Below, piece after piece: positions 33,401 through 45,410 of a stretch of DNA of 64,000 nt (position 1 is its first letter; every line of letters begins with the position of its first letter). The stretch is taken from positions 965,258 through 1,029,257 of the forward strand of contig UESW01004238.1 of the NCBI GenBank assembly GCA_900491605.1, given 5' to 3'. The notes beneath the pieces are model-generated. The model was given only the letters and a program-made list of their open reading frames with translations. It was not told where the DNA came from and made no database searches. The position numbers were made by a program, and so were the translations under genes. Source of the stretch: Calamus simplicifolius. Taxonomy: Eukaryota > Streptophyta > Magnoliopsida > Arecales > Arecaceae.

Positions 33401-35062
33401 GCCAAAACCTTAGTTCTAGCGCGCAGCCCTTCTCCAGCGTGCCCCAATCCCCCTCCCCGCCACCCTTTTCCCCTTTCTTCTTTGATTCATGTCACAACTT
33501 GTTGGTGTCTGTGGCTTCAAACTTTTTCCTCAACAAACACAAACCTTTGCCTCTTTCTTAAAAAAAAATCCAATTATTTTTGAAGTTTCTCAAGAGAAAA
33601 CCCTTATGATGCTAAAACATCTTACTTGGCATCTTTATGTAGTGTAATATAGTATTGTGTGAAAATAATTTTTGGATGCCTTTAACAAATTAGTGCCTTT
33701 AACTCAAAAGTTTTCAAATGAGTCTAGTATTGAAGTTCCTCAACTACCTACCGAGCTATGCCTTCTTTCCATCATCTTTAGAAAGGCAGCTCATCATTGA
33801 AATATGCAGACCTCATTGAAGTTTTGCATATTTTGAAGTGCAAAATGGTTTAACCACACATCATGAACTTACATTAGAAATAGAGGATGCAAAGGTGTTA
33901 AGAACGATAATGCAAACAGAGAATTTTCTTTAGTACTGCAACCTTAAACTTTATAGTTTGATTAAATTTAAACTCATTGCTGTCTGCTGAAATAGCAATA
34001 GAACAATATGAAACTTTATTCATATTAACTAGGAACATCCTCTATCCTAGCAATAGAACAATATCTATTCTATCATGCCATGTGAAATCCGCTATTGAGG
34101 TTTTAGAAGCTGAGATCACCCAAAAAAAATGATATCAACAAACTGTGCAGAGAATTAACAATTTGAATTATCTGCTTCATATTGTTGACTTCATTAACTT
34201 TATATGGCACGATACAGTAGAACATATTCTAAGGAAGTCAATCTTTTTGCAATGTCTAACATGGATTCATAGACAATGGTAAGACTGAGCATGAAAGTTT
34301 GGCATTTTTTCAAGCATAACTCTTGTTACTTGTAACATATAAAAAATCAACTGTTTGAAATCATCTAGCAAGATGCAATAATGTAGATTTCATCCACCAA
34401 ACTACTTCAACTATACTTTGAAGAAAAAAAAGTTAAGGGTAGGTGATGATATAGACAGGTTGTTTATATCATCAATTTTTAGTATAATTTAGTAATTAAA
34501 CACAATAAGTTTAAACCATCAGCTAGAAATTTATGTAACTTCTTGGCATGATCACAAGTTATAAATTTATGTCCAATCATAAATCTGCTTTTTCTATAGA
34601 ATATGTTAGTCATTTGAGAATTCAAATTTCAATGCAGGCACAAGTGAAAGAACTTAAACAGAAGCGTAATAAGGAAAAGGCTACTAGGAAGAACTCCAAC
34701 CCAAGGATGACTTTGAAATCGTCTAAGGAAATGACTAGGAAGCTGTTGGTTCCCTCCCACAAGCTCGCTACAATGGTAGCCTTTGTCGTGCCATGAACTT
34801 GCATCGCCTTGCTATTCACAGTTTTTTTTTAGATCGATTTTTGAAAACCAGACTCATCAGCTATGCACGAAAGTGGGATCTTCTTATATATCGCGAGCTT
34901 GCATTACGTCCATCTCTTTCTTTTATCTCGATCAATTTCAATGTTTCAGTCAAACATGGAAGGGGAGCACTACCTTACTATGGGAAGGGAGAGATTTGAG
35001 CAGTGGGGATTCGATCTCAGTAGAGGAGAGCTTACGGTTTCGATCATCAATGATGATCTGAT
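33401..35062. other. Interior of C1 or flanking DNA, no clear gene
   Basis: A CT-rich stretch (33410-33560) is followed by AT-rich DNA. One exon-like piece lies at 34639-34770: it is preceded by TTTCAATGCAG (acceptor-like), encodes a short lysine-rich segment (VKELKQKRNKEK), and has ATG|GTAGCC at its end. I cannot tie it to a family, and a chance match is possible. Confidence 0.3.
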
Positions 35063-35072
35063 ACCAGTTTAA

Positions 35073-35745
35073 TGGCTGTAGTTTTAGCCTTAAATTTTTT
35101 TTAAGAAGAAAAGTGAAAGAGCTGAAAGATTAGAATTCAAATTTTTGTGACAATACTACTAATTTTTCATTTTAAAATTATACTTATTTATCCAACCATA
35201 CCTTACCAACACACACAACTAGCCACATTTGAATTAACTCAACAAACTATTAGACTTACTAATAAAATATAAATCACAAATTAATAATAACAATAAAAAA
35301 TTAAATTTTAATAGAACCAACATTATCTTGCCCACTATAGTGAAAGCTTCATCATGATCCATCCTGAACTTTTGGCCGTGGGGGATGCGCGCGCGCGCGC
35401 GCGCACACACACACACACACGATGCTCTAACACTAGTTTGATGGCTGTAGTTTCAATCTTAATTTTTTTCTTAGAAAAAAAGGTGAAAGAGGTGAAAGAT
35501 TAGAAATCAAATTTTTACAACAACACTATTAACTTTTTATTTTGAAGTCATAACTTATTTATCTAATAATACTTATCCACATACAAAACTAATCACATTT
35601 GAATTAACTGAACAAACTATCAGATTTACTAATATAATATGAATTACAAAATAATAATAATAATAAATTAAATTTTAATAGAACCAATGTCATCTTGCTG
35701 AAAGCTTCATCATGATCCATCCCGAACTTTTAGCCGCTGGGGGGT
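35073..35745. repeat. Diverged tandem duplication, about 360-bp unit, with GC/CA microsatellite
   Basis: GATGGCTGTAGTTT... near 35438 repeats ATGGCTGTAGTTTT... near 35072, and both copies continue collinearly through ATTAAATTTTAATAGAACCAA to GAAAGCTTCATCATGATCCAT. A (GC)n(CA)n tract at 35387-35420 ends the first unit. Divergence shows it is old. No coding potential. Confidence 0.75.
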
Positions 35746-35799
35746 TTGCGTCACCATGCCTAAGAGAAAGATGGTCCCCTCTCATCTTCATTATAATGA

Positions 35800-35853
35800 T
35801 TATATATATATATATATACACACACACGCTCAACTCAACTCAACTCATCTAAG
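35800..35853. repeat. TA/CA microsatellite and CAACT tail at the LINE 3' end
   Basis: (AT)n, (AC)n, then CTCAACTCAACTCAACTCAT. RTE-type LINEs end in short tandem repeats rather than poly(A), and this tail abuts the LINE 3' region on the minus strand. Confidence 0.6.
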
Positions 35854-36700
35854 CCTTTTTTCAGCTACATGGGGTCGGCTACATGAATCTGCTTCCTACA
35901 GTTTGCTCTATTTAGGACTAAATCAATATTCAAATTACAAATAGTTACATTTTTTTTTAATTATTTCTATCCATATTAGTTTAGATCTATCACTACCTCT
36001 ATCCTTACCATAGATTGTTAAAAGATCAATCTTTCTAACTAGCGCATTTAAAGGTCTTCGTTATATATGTTCAAATCATCGTAATCAATTTTCTCTTATT
36101 TTATCTTCAATTGGGGCTACTTCTATCATTTCTCTTATATGTTTATTTCTAATTCTATCTTTTAAAGTTTTACCACATATCCATCTTAATATACATATTT
36201 TTATTTTACTTAATTTATTCACATTCTGTTTCAGTATTGCCTAACACTCTATTCCATATAACATAGCTAGCCTAATAGCGATTTTATAAATTTTTTTTTC
36301 AATTTTAATGGGATGCACCAATCATACAATACTCCCGAAGCACTCCTTCACTTAATACATCCTGCTTTAACTCTATGATTCACATATTCACCTAATTCAT
36401 CTTCTTGCTGGATAATTAATCCCATATACCTAAATTTTTTATTTCTCGGTATCTCTTGGTTTGCAACTTCACTACTTTTTCATTTATATTTCTACTCCCA
36501 CTAAAATTATATTTTATGTATTTGGTTTTAGTTATACTAATCTTAAAATCTTTAGATTCTAAATCCTCTTTTTAAATTTCTATCTTAGCATTTACTTTAA
36601 ATTTAGTTTCATCAATCAACACTATATCATGCATCTACAAATAACATACACCATGAGATATCGTTTTGAATATATTTGATTAATTCAACCATAACTAATA
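35828..36700 (-). mobile_element. RTE-type LINE, 3' end of reverse transcriptase ORF, decayed
   Basis: The minus-strand reading in mixed frames gives YGIECWAILKQNVNKLSKI, ILRWICGKTLKDRIRNKHIR and APIEDKIRENRLRWF. This is the highly conserved C-terminal tail of plant RTE-like reverse transcriptases. A conserved 3' end (AGCCGACCCCATGTAGCTG on the minus strand) and a short-repeat tail follow. The palm and endonuclease domains are absent or unreadable beyond 36700 (5' truncation). Confidence 0.8.
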
Positions 36701-36865
36701 TAAAAAGATATGAACTTAAAAAGTATTTTTTATGTAAATATAATAATTAAAGATATATTAATTTCTCCTATTATTATTTTAATAATTATTATTATTTTAT
36801 TATATATCTTTTATTTTATATATATATATCATTATAATAAAGATTTGAGTTTGAGTTTTATGTGC

Positions 36866-36922
<57 letters not shown>
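36866..36922. repeat. (TG)n(TA)n microsatellite
   Basis: About ten TG units merge into about 22 TA units. A simple repeat. Confidence 0.95.
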
Positions 36923-36927
<5 letters not shown>

Positions 36928-36929
36928 GT

Positions 36930-38399
36930 CTGCATCGTTCGAGTTCAAAACCAAGAAAAGTGCTTCAGCTGCGTGTCATATGAGAATTGGCTGCTTTTGA
37001 ATTTGTACCAGTCCGCTCATGCCACAGCGCATGTATGGAGCTTGGTCCAATAGCTGAGCATCGTAGCATCCCAGACAGGTGGCTCGAAGGCATGCATGCC
37101 ACTATTTTTACATGTGCTAATGACCTTTTATGTAATTAACAATATTATGTGTTGTTCATGTCCACGTTATGAAATATTATTGTTGTTCATGTGTAGGTAG
37201 CCATTGTTATCTATATATTTTCTTTGGCTTCACATGCATCTAGAGAGCATTGACAGGCTTTAATCAAGAAAATAAAAGCTTAAACGTGAAGGCATATTCA
37301 AGCATTTTAAGCTTGTTTCCTAAACGCTAGAACTGGGATATGTATAAACATCTCTGTTAATGGTTAATCTTTTAAGCAACTGACTGTGCAATAGTCATGG
37401 ATGCTTGTTTGTTGTGTTCAGTGATGAGAACTTGTCATGTGGAGGCACTTGTTAAACAATGTCATTAGAAGGTAGTTTGCAAAACATAATCCATAATTTT
37501 TAATAGTTGAGTAGTTAACTAAACTATAGAATGAGAATGGTGATCCAAGTAAAGAGAGGTCGAGATAATATAATGACCTCTTTAATCTATGGAACAAGTT
37601 ATTAAACTCTTAATATGGCAATTATATTTTCACTTGTCATTGTTGGTTATTATTGATTTTACATAGGGTATTTCTGTATCAGTGTATGTAACATGTATAT
37701 ATAATGAGTCACAATTCTTTTCATACTACAATAGATGGGACAGAACCCATTCCCTATATTATCTTATATTGCCTATAGCAATTTCACTTGATGCCATTCC
37801 CAATTTGAATGTCACTTTTGGTGAAGTGTGGATATCTATTTGGTAACTCACAAGTTTGCATTTGCTCAACCTAATGAAATAATAATGTAACACAGGTGTT
37901 CCTTATAAGAATTACTCTCTCATATTAGTACATGATATTTCATATTCATGAAACCGTTAAGAACACCACAAAAGTTTAATTGCTTTGCAATATCTTTTTG
38001 TTCTGATAAATTGCAATTCATTGAATGTTTTAAGCTTATATTATTTTTTTTAGTTAAAACAATATGGTTGTGATAGAGATATGGTATAGAAGTGTGACTA
38101 AAATCACTCAAAGTAAGAAGCTTATTTTATCTTCGGACATTTGCAAGCAAAAGTTATGGCTATGATGATCCATTTCAGAAGCGAGCATATATTTACATTC
38201 TTACATAAATTCAAAAGTCTTCTTATTCCAGATAAGTATTTTCTGTTATAGTGGCTATTAAGAGATTACACCTTGTTTTATCTTATTTTAGTTTGGAAGT
38301 TGTGATCTCTTTTAGTTATATTTTTCTGTATGGCTTTATCTTAAATATCAAGCATTGCCTAGCCATATACGGCTTCATCATAAGTCTATAAGACAAATT
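36930..38399. other. Intergenic AT-rich DNA, nothing recognised
   Basis: No ORF, RNA gene or repeat structure that I can support. Confidence 0.4.
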
Positions 38400-39098
38400 A
38401 AAAAAAAATTATCTCTTGGAATTTGCCGAGAAAAATTTGATAGATTAATTAACCAAGGAGTTATCTAGGAGTGGAGTCCTAGATTCATTAAGGGGGATGT
38501 GGCTTAAACCCATTATTTGGTCACCAACAGTGGATACCCAACCTCTGTGATTAGAGATCCCATGAATGAAGTTCAATATAGTAGAAACGAAGCTGATTGA
38601 GTGATCGTGTTAGAGTAAAATTTTTTTAAAAAAATTTCATCCCATTCCTATAATGAGTGCTCTTATAAAGTGACAAAGTAAATTTGTGTAAGGTTGAGTC
38701 ATACTCTTAATGGATCTGAGGTAGGTTATTTGCAGGGTATTGTCACAAACACCCTTAAAGGATTCACCTATATGAGAATCAGTCATATTAGGCCGTGACT
38801 AAAGGTTTGGGCTAACCTTAAAAAATTCTCATGAAAAATCAAGGTATTAAGCGCAAGGCCTTTAATATATGCTGACCGCTTAAACCCAATTGATCCATAC
38901 TATGTGTGTGATTAGTAGAAGTCTGAGTCAAAGGACCAGTTCAAGGTCTAATCCACTATGGTTTCTTCAGGTGTATACAATCAATACTAAGTGAGGTAAG
39001 TCTATAGGACACCTCACCTATTGCGCAGTATAAGATGCCCTAAAGTTTTTATCATATTTATTTTATTTTATTTTTTATTTAAAACTTTTGTGGGGGAT
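38400..39098 (+). mobile_element. Copia element F, 3' internal tail and polypurine tract
   Basis: Non-coding sequence leading to TTTTGTGGGGGAT directly before TGTTGGAAAA (39099). A GGGGGA tract followed by TGTTGGAA is the usual 3' junction of plant copia elements; element E has the same layout (AAGTGGGGGAT, TGTTGGAATT). No pol is readable upstream, so it is a truncated copy. Confidence 0.6.
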
Positions 39099-39550
39099 TG
39101 TTGGAAAAAGTTAAAAATAAAAAAATAAAAAAAGGGAATGCCCGCGAGCGAACGCTCGCGAACGTTTTTTCTGTTGGGTAGACGTTGGTGAACGTTGGAA
39201 GGCCAACATTCATCAATGTCCAAAAATGGTCCAAACAATTAATTTTGAAAGTCGTTTCTGACGTGATTTTGGGCTAACGGCTATTACGACTTTAAGGCCA
39301 TTATGGGCCGAGCCGTTGGAGCTTTTATGGGAAGTAGCCCTATAAGTTTTTTAATCTCATTTTATTTCTAATTTTTATTATTGCATCTAAAGGTAATCAT
39401 TGGATTTGTACCTCCACACTATGTCGTTGTACCTTAGGGATAGATCGCCAACAACCTGTATGAAAGGGCAAAAATCTGATCTTTAGGGTAGTGTCTAACA
39501 CACCTCAGTCCTGATTTGATCCATATCTTATTTTATTTTTTACTTTAGCA
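39099..39550 (+). repeat. Copia element F 3' LTR (right end uncertain)
   Basis: Starts TGTTGGAAAAAG after the purine tract. The sequence holds LTR-like features: ACCTCCACACTATGTCG and a repeat of short AACGTT-type segments at 39150-39210. The right end is placed by change of context, not by a paired LTR. It lies only about 400 bp upstream of the host ORF at 39936. Confidence 0.45.
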
Positions 39551-39935
39551 ATTTCTAGGAAAGGATTTTTTTGTAAGATCAAAATTATTTTCCAAACACA
39601 CTCCTCCCTCCTCTCCAATAACCTCTCTAGTTACTTGCTTTTCCTTCCATTCTTTTCTCGCCCAAAACTGACTCCCTTCTCGTACGTCCCTCGCTAGATA
39701 GAAGAAGACCATCCTCAAGGACGCCACGAAGGAGAAGAAAAAGAACGGGAAGGAGAACCATAGAGGTCCCATCCAAGAATTGTAGTTTCTTGAAATCTTT
39801 AAATTCCCAACACCACCTCTTGGCCACTCTATTCTCAACATCTCTTCTTCTTTTTCGTTTCTTTTTCATGCAGCAAAAAGTCGAACGAGGAAAGAAGCAA
39901 AGGCCATCACCATCTCAGCTGCGCGACATCCAAAG

Positions 39936-40406
39936 ATGCTGGAACCCCAGCCCGGCGACGTCGAAGAAACCGTCCGTCGAAATCGCTGTGAGGTGATAAC
40001 CACCAAAATCGCCGCGGCAGTGACGGTGGCGGTGTTCGCGCTCTGGGTGGTCTGCTTGATGGCCAACGTATTGAGCCAGAAGATCGGCGAATTCGTTTCT
40101 CGCCCGTGCGGCATTATTATCTTTGCCATCTACCCAATCCTGTTGATATCCATATTTGCGGTGCTCGGGGTGGTTCTGTGCTTCCAGCAACTAAGAGACG
40201 CTTTAAGAATCGCAGCTATCGATGATCAAGTGATGTTGAGGAATGCCAGCGATGATGTTGGCGGGCACCGGATGGTACAGCCACAAATGCAGCCGCCACC
40301 GGTGCCGATTATTGCTGGCTTGTCATCGTCGTCAGATGACAATGTTGGGGCCGGCGGCAATGTGGCGAGTGCGGCGCATCTGCCGGAAAGGGAGAGAGAG
40401 AGTTGA
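39936..40406 (+). CDS. Small two-pass membrane protein, function unknown
   Basis: Intact 156-residue ORF, GC-rich (monocot-like coding composition) within AT-rich surroundings. It has a short charged N-terminus (residues 1-24), a hydrophobic segment about 25-45 (IAAAVTVAVFALWVVCLMAN) and a second about 59-83 (IIIFAIYPILLISIFAVLG). A cytosol-like charged stretch (QQLRDALRIAAIDDQ) is followed by a low-complexity proline/serine/glycine-rich tail. I do not recognise the family. The start is the first ATG of the GC-rich frame; an alternative ATG at 40059 would remove the first membrane span. The 3' UTR probably extends past 40700. It could be a host gene or a gene fragment. Confidence 0.6.
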   Translation: MLEPQPGDVEETVRRNRCEVITTKIAAAVTVAVFALWVVCLMANVLSQKIGEFVSRPCGIIIFAIYPILLISIFAVLGVVLCFQQLRDALRIAAIDDQVMLRNASDDVGGHRMVQPQMQPPPVPIIAGLSSSSDDNVGAGGNVASAAHLPERERES

Positions 40407-41261
40407 AATGTCTGGAGAGGCGGTCAGCGAAGGCAGAGGAAAGAATGCTTGATGAAGATCGATGGTGCTGATCAAAGGAGAAGATGTTAGGAGTTCAGTT
40501 GGTCTGATGATTTGGCGGTGGTTCTTGGTTGAAGATGTTAGGAGTCCAGTTGGCCTGGCTTTGTTTGTTGGGGACGCATGGAACTTGTAGTTCGACTTTA
40601 AACTTCAGCTAGATATTCTTTAGTTCTTTGCTATGGTTCTCATGTTAAGAGTTCTTGAATATTTTGTGCCCGATGTGAGCTTAAGCTGTGGTCTAAAGTT
40701 GTTGCATAAAAAGCTGATACTCGAGCTGTTTGATCACATATCTTTTACTCCTACCAAGGCAGCTACTCTGTGCTAGCTGTGGTTCTCCGGCTGAATGATT
40801 TTGTAAATCCATCTTCCGTCGTGTTCTTTAGCCTGGCTATTTGGCAGGTGTCTATGCTATCGCCCTTCAATTTTCTGCCATCCATTGACGCAACTTCTTT
40901 GCAATATGGGCTGTGTGCGTCTCGTACTAATTAATCTGCCGCAAAACCTGGTTGTCATGTCAACACTGATCTTTGATCTTTATTTTATTACTTTATTCCG
41001 TGCAACTGCTTTCTGGATTATGGATAAATCGTGCTTTCGTCGGTCTGTTTGGAAGGTCATGTATCTACTTTTTTGTTCGTTTTTCTCAGATATTTAAGCA
41101 TGTATTTTTTAGGTGATTTGTTGCCCAAAAAAAAAGAAGGGGATCTTGGACTTCATTTTATGAATCATAAGGATGTCCAATTGTTTGAAGTAGAGGGATA
41201 TATAAGATTAACTATGCAATTATCCGCATTATCATTCCTTGAGCTATTTGAAAGAAAGTAG
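40407..41261. other. Downstream region of the membrane-protein ORF, no second gene
   Basis: Gradual fall in GC content with no supported ORF. It probably holds 3' UTR and intergenic DNA up to the D2 remnant. Two near-identical stretches, GAAGATGTTAGGAGT(T/C)CAGTTGG, lie at 40480 and 40533, a small local duplication. Confidence 0.4.
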
Positions 41262-43344
41262 TAGAACTACCCTATTACTACAATGAATGCCTTCAAAAAC
41301 CTTGTAGAGAGAGATCAAAGGCTCATATTTTTAAAATAGACTTCTTTCATCAAAGAACCACTTTCATTAATTAAGACTCTTAGCCAAGAGTCATAAAAGT
41401 AAATTAAGGTTCCTATCAGGAGTTATAATATTACAAATAAGATTCCTCATATCCTCTTATTACAAATTAGAGGTCTTCATTTTTTAGCCTTGAATTTTAC
41501 GACATTCATTACCCTAAGTGATGCATATATTTAATTTGAGAGACTATTATTTAATGAATGCATTGAACAATTCATGGCATATAACTTTGGTCATTGATCC
41601 ATTTATTTTTAATAGATTTCGACCATACATTTTACATATATTCATGTTAACTTTTTATATGGTCATGAAAGCCACATTTATTCTCAACATTCTTCAACTT
41701 GCCAATTGATCATATGAAGAGTTGCAATTCTTTCACATATTGAAGTGGCCATAATATTATGATTTCTTTATACTTACACTAAACAAGTTATGAATATGTG
41801 TCATGGTAGTTTTATGTCATTGGCAACATAATCCCTTCTAATGCATCACAAATTAGTCTATCATTTAGGCACTATTTGATATGATGGATAAGGGAGGATA
41901 TTCCTAAATACCCCCCCTTATTCCCAAATGCTATAGCTACATGGGATAGTGCTAAAAAAGTTTAACCAAAGAGGATAACCCATGTTTAAACATGGGTTAT
42001 CCCCTGAACTTATTCCCTAGGGAACTCAGGAATAACTAAAATTATCTTTTGATGGCAGAATGGTAATTTTAAAAATATGCTTATTCCCTTAGCTATTCCC
42101 TAGATAAATGCTATCATGTACATTTATCCAGGGATAGCCAAAAAGTTATCAAACACTCCCTTAGTTAAGACTTAATGAGGAACAAAAATAAACCATCCAT
42201 CATGTTACAAAATGATCCCTGTCATATAAAAACATTTCATTAATCCTATTGCTATAATCCCACAAAATTTGTGCACGAGGAAAACAGGAAATACATAATA
42301 ACATTTATCAAGAAATTTAATGTGTCCAGTATATTAAGAAGCCCTTTGGAGCATACATGTTCTTTGTAGACTTTAGGTACTAGTCCTTTAGTCATTGGGT
42401 AAGCTATCATCCTTTCAATATGGATGTGTTTAATGTACACTTATTTGTTTTGAACCTTTTATCTAAAACAAGATATTTTAATCTAAATATTTTGATTTGC
42501 CTAAGGTCTTATTCTTAGAAAAGGATACAACAATGGAATTATCTCAAAATACTTTAATTATCTTTGATATTTATACTCCACTATTTTGAGGCCCAAAATG
42601 AAATTTTGTAGCAAAATTGCTTGAGAGATAGCCTTAACATACCACAAATTCAGCTTCCATGATCGAAGAAGCAATGAGAATTTGCTTTATATTTTTTCAT
42701 AATATAGCTCCACTAACTAATAAAAAGATATTCCGATATGTTAATTTCATAGAATCAATACACATCATAAAATCAGAATCTAAGTGTCCAATAACTTTAA
42801 GTTAGTTACCATATTTATAGGTGAAAGTGTAATCTTTTGTTCCTTGAAGGTAATGTATCACCTTCTTTACTATTTTCAAGTGATCCATTCATAGGTTACT
42901 TTCATATTTTTCAAACAATTTAACCATAAAGCTAATGTTAGGGTAAGTACAGGTCTAAGCATACATTAAGCTTCTAACAACAAAAACATGAGGAATAGGT
43001 TCCATTTGTCTTTTATCAAGTTCATTTATAGGACTTTGATTGATACTTAATTTATCACCTTTAACAATGAGAGCTAGACTAGGTGAACAATTTTACATTT
43101 AAAATCTTTCAAAAACTTTATTAATATAAGCCTTTTAAAATAAATCAAGTAGTATCTTAGACCTATCTCAATGAATTTCAATACTGAAAGCATAGGATGC
43201 ATCTTCTGTATCTTTCATTCAAAGTTCTTTGAAAAAAACTTTAGTCCCATGCAATAAATCAATATCACTAGCAATAATTAATATGTAATCCACATATAGA
43301 ATCAAAAATATAAACTTGCTCTCATAACTTTAAGATAGACACAA
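41262..43344 (-). mobile_element. Degraded Ty1/copia element D2, second copy of D
   Basis: Collinear with D1 from 41408 to 43344: LTR start at 41689 (TGTTGAGAATAAATG on the minus strand), RNase H (about 42530-42680) and RT C-terminus (about 42800-43060). Its extra left part (41262-41407) shows what probably lies left of the G2 insertion in D1. It contains a MITE absent from D1 and is cut at 43345 by a CACTA end. All frames are broken. The left boundary is approximate. Confidence 0.75.
41868..42160. mobile_element. Tourist-like MITE (293 bp) with TTA target duplication
   Basis: Absent from D1, which reads straight through CATTTAGTTAAG at about 31003. In D2 the site is TTA, then GGCACTATTTGATA ... 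TATCAAACACTCCC, then TTA. Terminal repeats GG.ACTATTTGATA and GGGAGTGTTTGATA match imperfectly. A 3-bp TTA duplication and G-rich termini fit the PIF/Harbinger (Tourist) class. It carries no ORF; movement would need a transposase supplied from elsewhere. Confidence 0.88.
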
Positions 43345-44560
43345 CACTATAAGAAAAATGACTTTTGCCTATGATTTTTTTCATATGAAAAGATAGAAAA
43401 ATCATAGGAAAAGCCTTTCTTATGATTTTTGTCATAGAAAAAAGCTGAAAAAAATTGTACGCAAAGGTGCATCGAGAAAGCCTTTGCCTGCAACTTTCAA
43501 AATCGTAGGCAAAGAGCAGACCTTTTCCCTACGATATTTTTTCGTAGAAAAAAGTTTATATTTCGTAGAAAAAGAGTGACCATAATTTAAAATTTAAATT
43601 TTAATTTTAAAAACTTTTGCCTATGAAAATAAAAAATCGTAGGAAAAAATCAAAAATATATTTTTTTATCCACATCTTTCCTACAATTTTTCTTAAAATC
43701 ATAGAGAAAAGTTGGATAATAATAATTTCTTTCACTACGAGAAACCTCAAAATCGTAAGAAAAAATTAAAAAAAAATTATTCACATCTTTTCCTACAAAA
43801 ATTCTTAAAATCATAGGAAAACATTGGCTAATAATTTTTGAATGGTTTCTTTCCCTATGAAAAACCCCAAAATTATAGGCTGCAATAATCAAAACTAATT
43901 TTTTATCCACATCTTTTCCTATGAAATATCTTAAAATCATAGGAAAAAGTTGGCTAATAAAATTTTTTAATGATTTCTTTTCCTACAAAAAACTCTAAAA
44001 TCATAGAAAAAATTGAAAAAATATTTTTTTTATCTACATCTTTCCCTTTGAAAATCATTGGGAAAAGTTGAATAGTAATAAATTTTAATAATTTTTTTCG
44101 CTATGAAAAACCCTAAAATCATAGAAAAAATTTAAAAACATATATTTTATCCACATCTTTCCCGACAATTTTTCTTAAAATCATAGAGAAAAGTTGACTA
44201 GTAATAATTGTTAATGATTCCTTTCCCTACGAAAAGCCTCAAAATCATAGAAAAAAAATTAAAAAAATATATTTTTTATCCACATCTTTCTCTACGATTT
44301 TTCTTAAAATCATAGGAAAAAGTTGGGTAGTAATATTTTTGATTTTTTCCTATGAAAAATACTGAAAATCATAAGAAAAAGTTGGCTAATAATAATTTTT
44401 TAATGATTTATTTTTAAAATTATTATTTTAACCATTTTTACCTACAAGAATAAATTAAATCATAGGAAAAAATAATGAATAAATATTTTTTTTCTTTTTT
44501 CCCTATGAATATGTCTAAAATCATATAGAAAAGTTATATTTATTCTATTTTAAATTGTTT
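43345..44560. repeat. C2 subterminal inverted-repeat array
   Basis: More than twenty copies of a CTATGATTTT / AAAATCATAGGAAAA motif in both orientations. They are grouped in units of about 100-115 bp that include ATCCACATCTTTCC and AAAAGTTGG.TAATAAT. Paired inverted motifs can fold into hairpins. Such arrays are transposase-binding regions in CACTA elements. Confidence 0.8.
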
Positions 44561-45410
44561 ATATTTTAAAATTATATTTTTATTTTTTATATTTTAAATA
44601 TTTTATTTAAATATAATATAATTTATTTGTTTCATATTTTTTTAAAATATTAAAAATTATATCAATAAAAAATAATATGATTCTTTACATACAATATCCA
44701 TTACATATACAAAATTTTTACGTAATGGCAACAAAAGATAAACATCAAAATAACTAATAAATAAAAGTAAGTAGTTCATATCAATTACAATATCCATAAC
44801 TAACAAAAAACATCAAAATACATGAATAAGACAACACAATATAAGCTCCTGGACACTTTATAAAGGTCCCATTCATAAATGACTTCCCTAGTTTTCTAGC
44901 ACTTTTAAACATTAATAGAGTAAGCAATGCCTTAAAATGGCATTGTAATTCATAAATGTTCCAATAAGACATCATTGCAGACCTCTCATGTTAAAATACA
45001 CTTAGCCACCTTTCTTGGAATATCCTTCTAGTGTGCTTCTGATGACTAGTGATACATTGAGTCTAATGCAAAATAAAAATATGAGCAAATATCAAAATAA
45101 ATCAAATCTCAAATGTAAACAAACAAATTATGCTATGGTTATCTTTTTCTACCACTCTGCCTTCATCATTAACATTGCTCTCCACCTGCAAATATTTGCA
45201 TTAGGAAATATCACTTATAACTAAGAAGTTTAGTTCACAACCATCTAATTAGGCTAACTGATTCATTATTTGCGATTATGAACAAGAAAAGTATGCACAA
45301 AGAGAAGGTTAAACAAAAGCATTTTAACAAAATATACATTAAATGCTTCTCTATGATTACATATTCACATACATTCATGCGCAAGTATACCTTATACATA
45401 AAGTTTCAGC
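44561..45410. other. C2 interior, AT-rich, no coding sequence seen
   Basis: Very AT-rich DNA. No ORF, no RNA gene and no further terminal motif. Confidence 0.4.

Noticed and set aside
33301..33583. Two overlapping plus-strand frames rich in P, S and F
   Set aside because: They cover the end of the CACTA subterminal repeats and a CT-rich tract; composition explains them.
35328..35345. Right end of CACTA element C1 at CCCACTATAGTGAAAG
   Set aside because: It contains CACTATAGTG, but no subterminal repeats or matching 3-bp duplication surround it.
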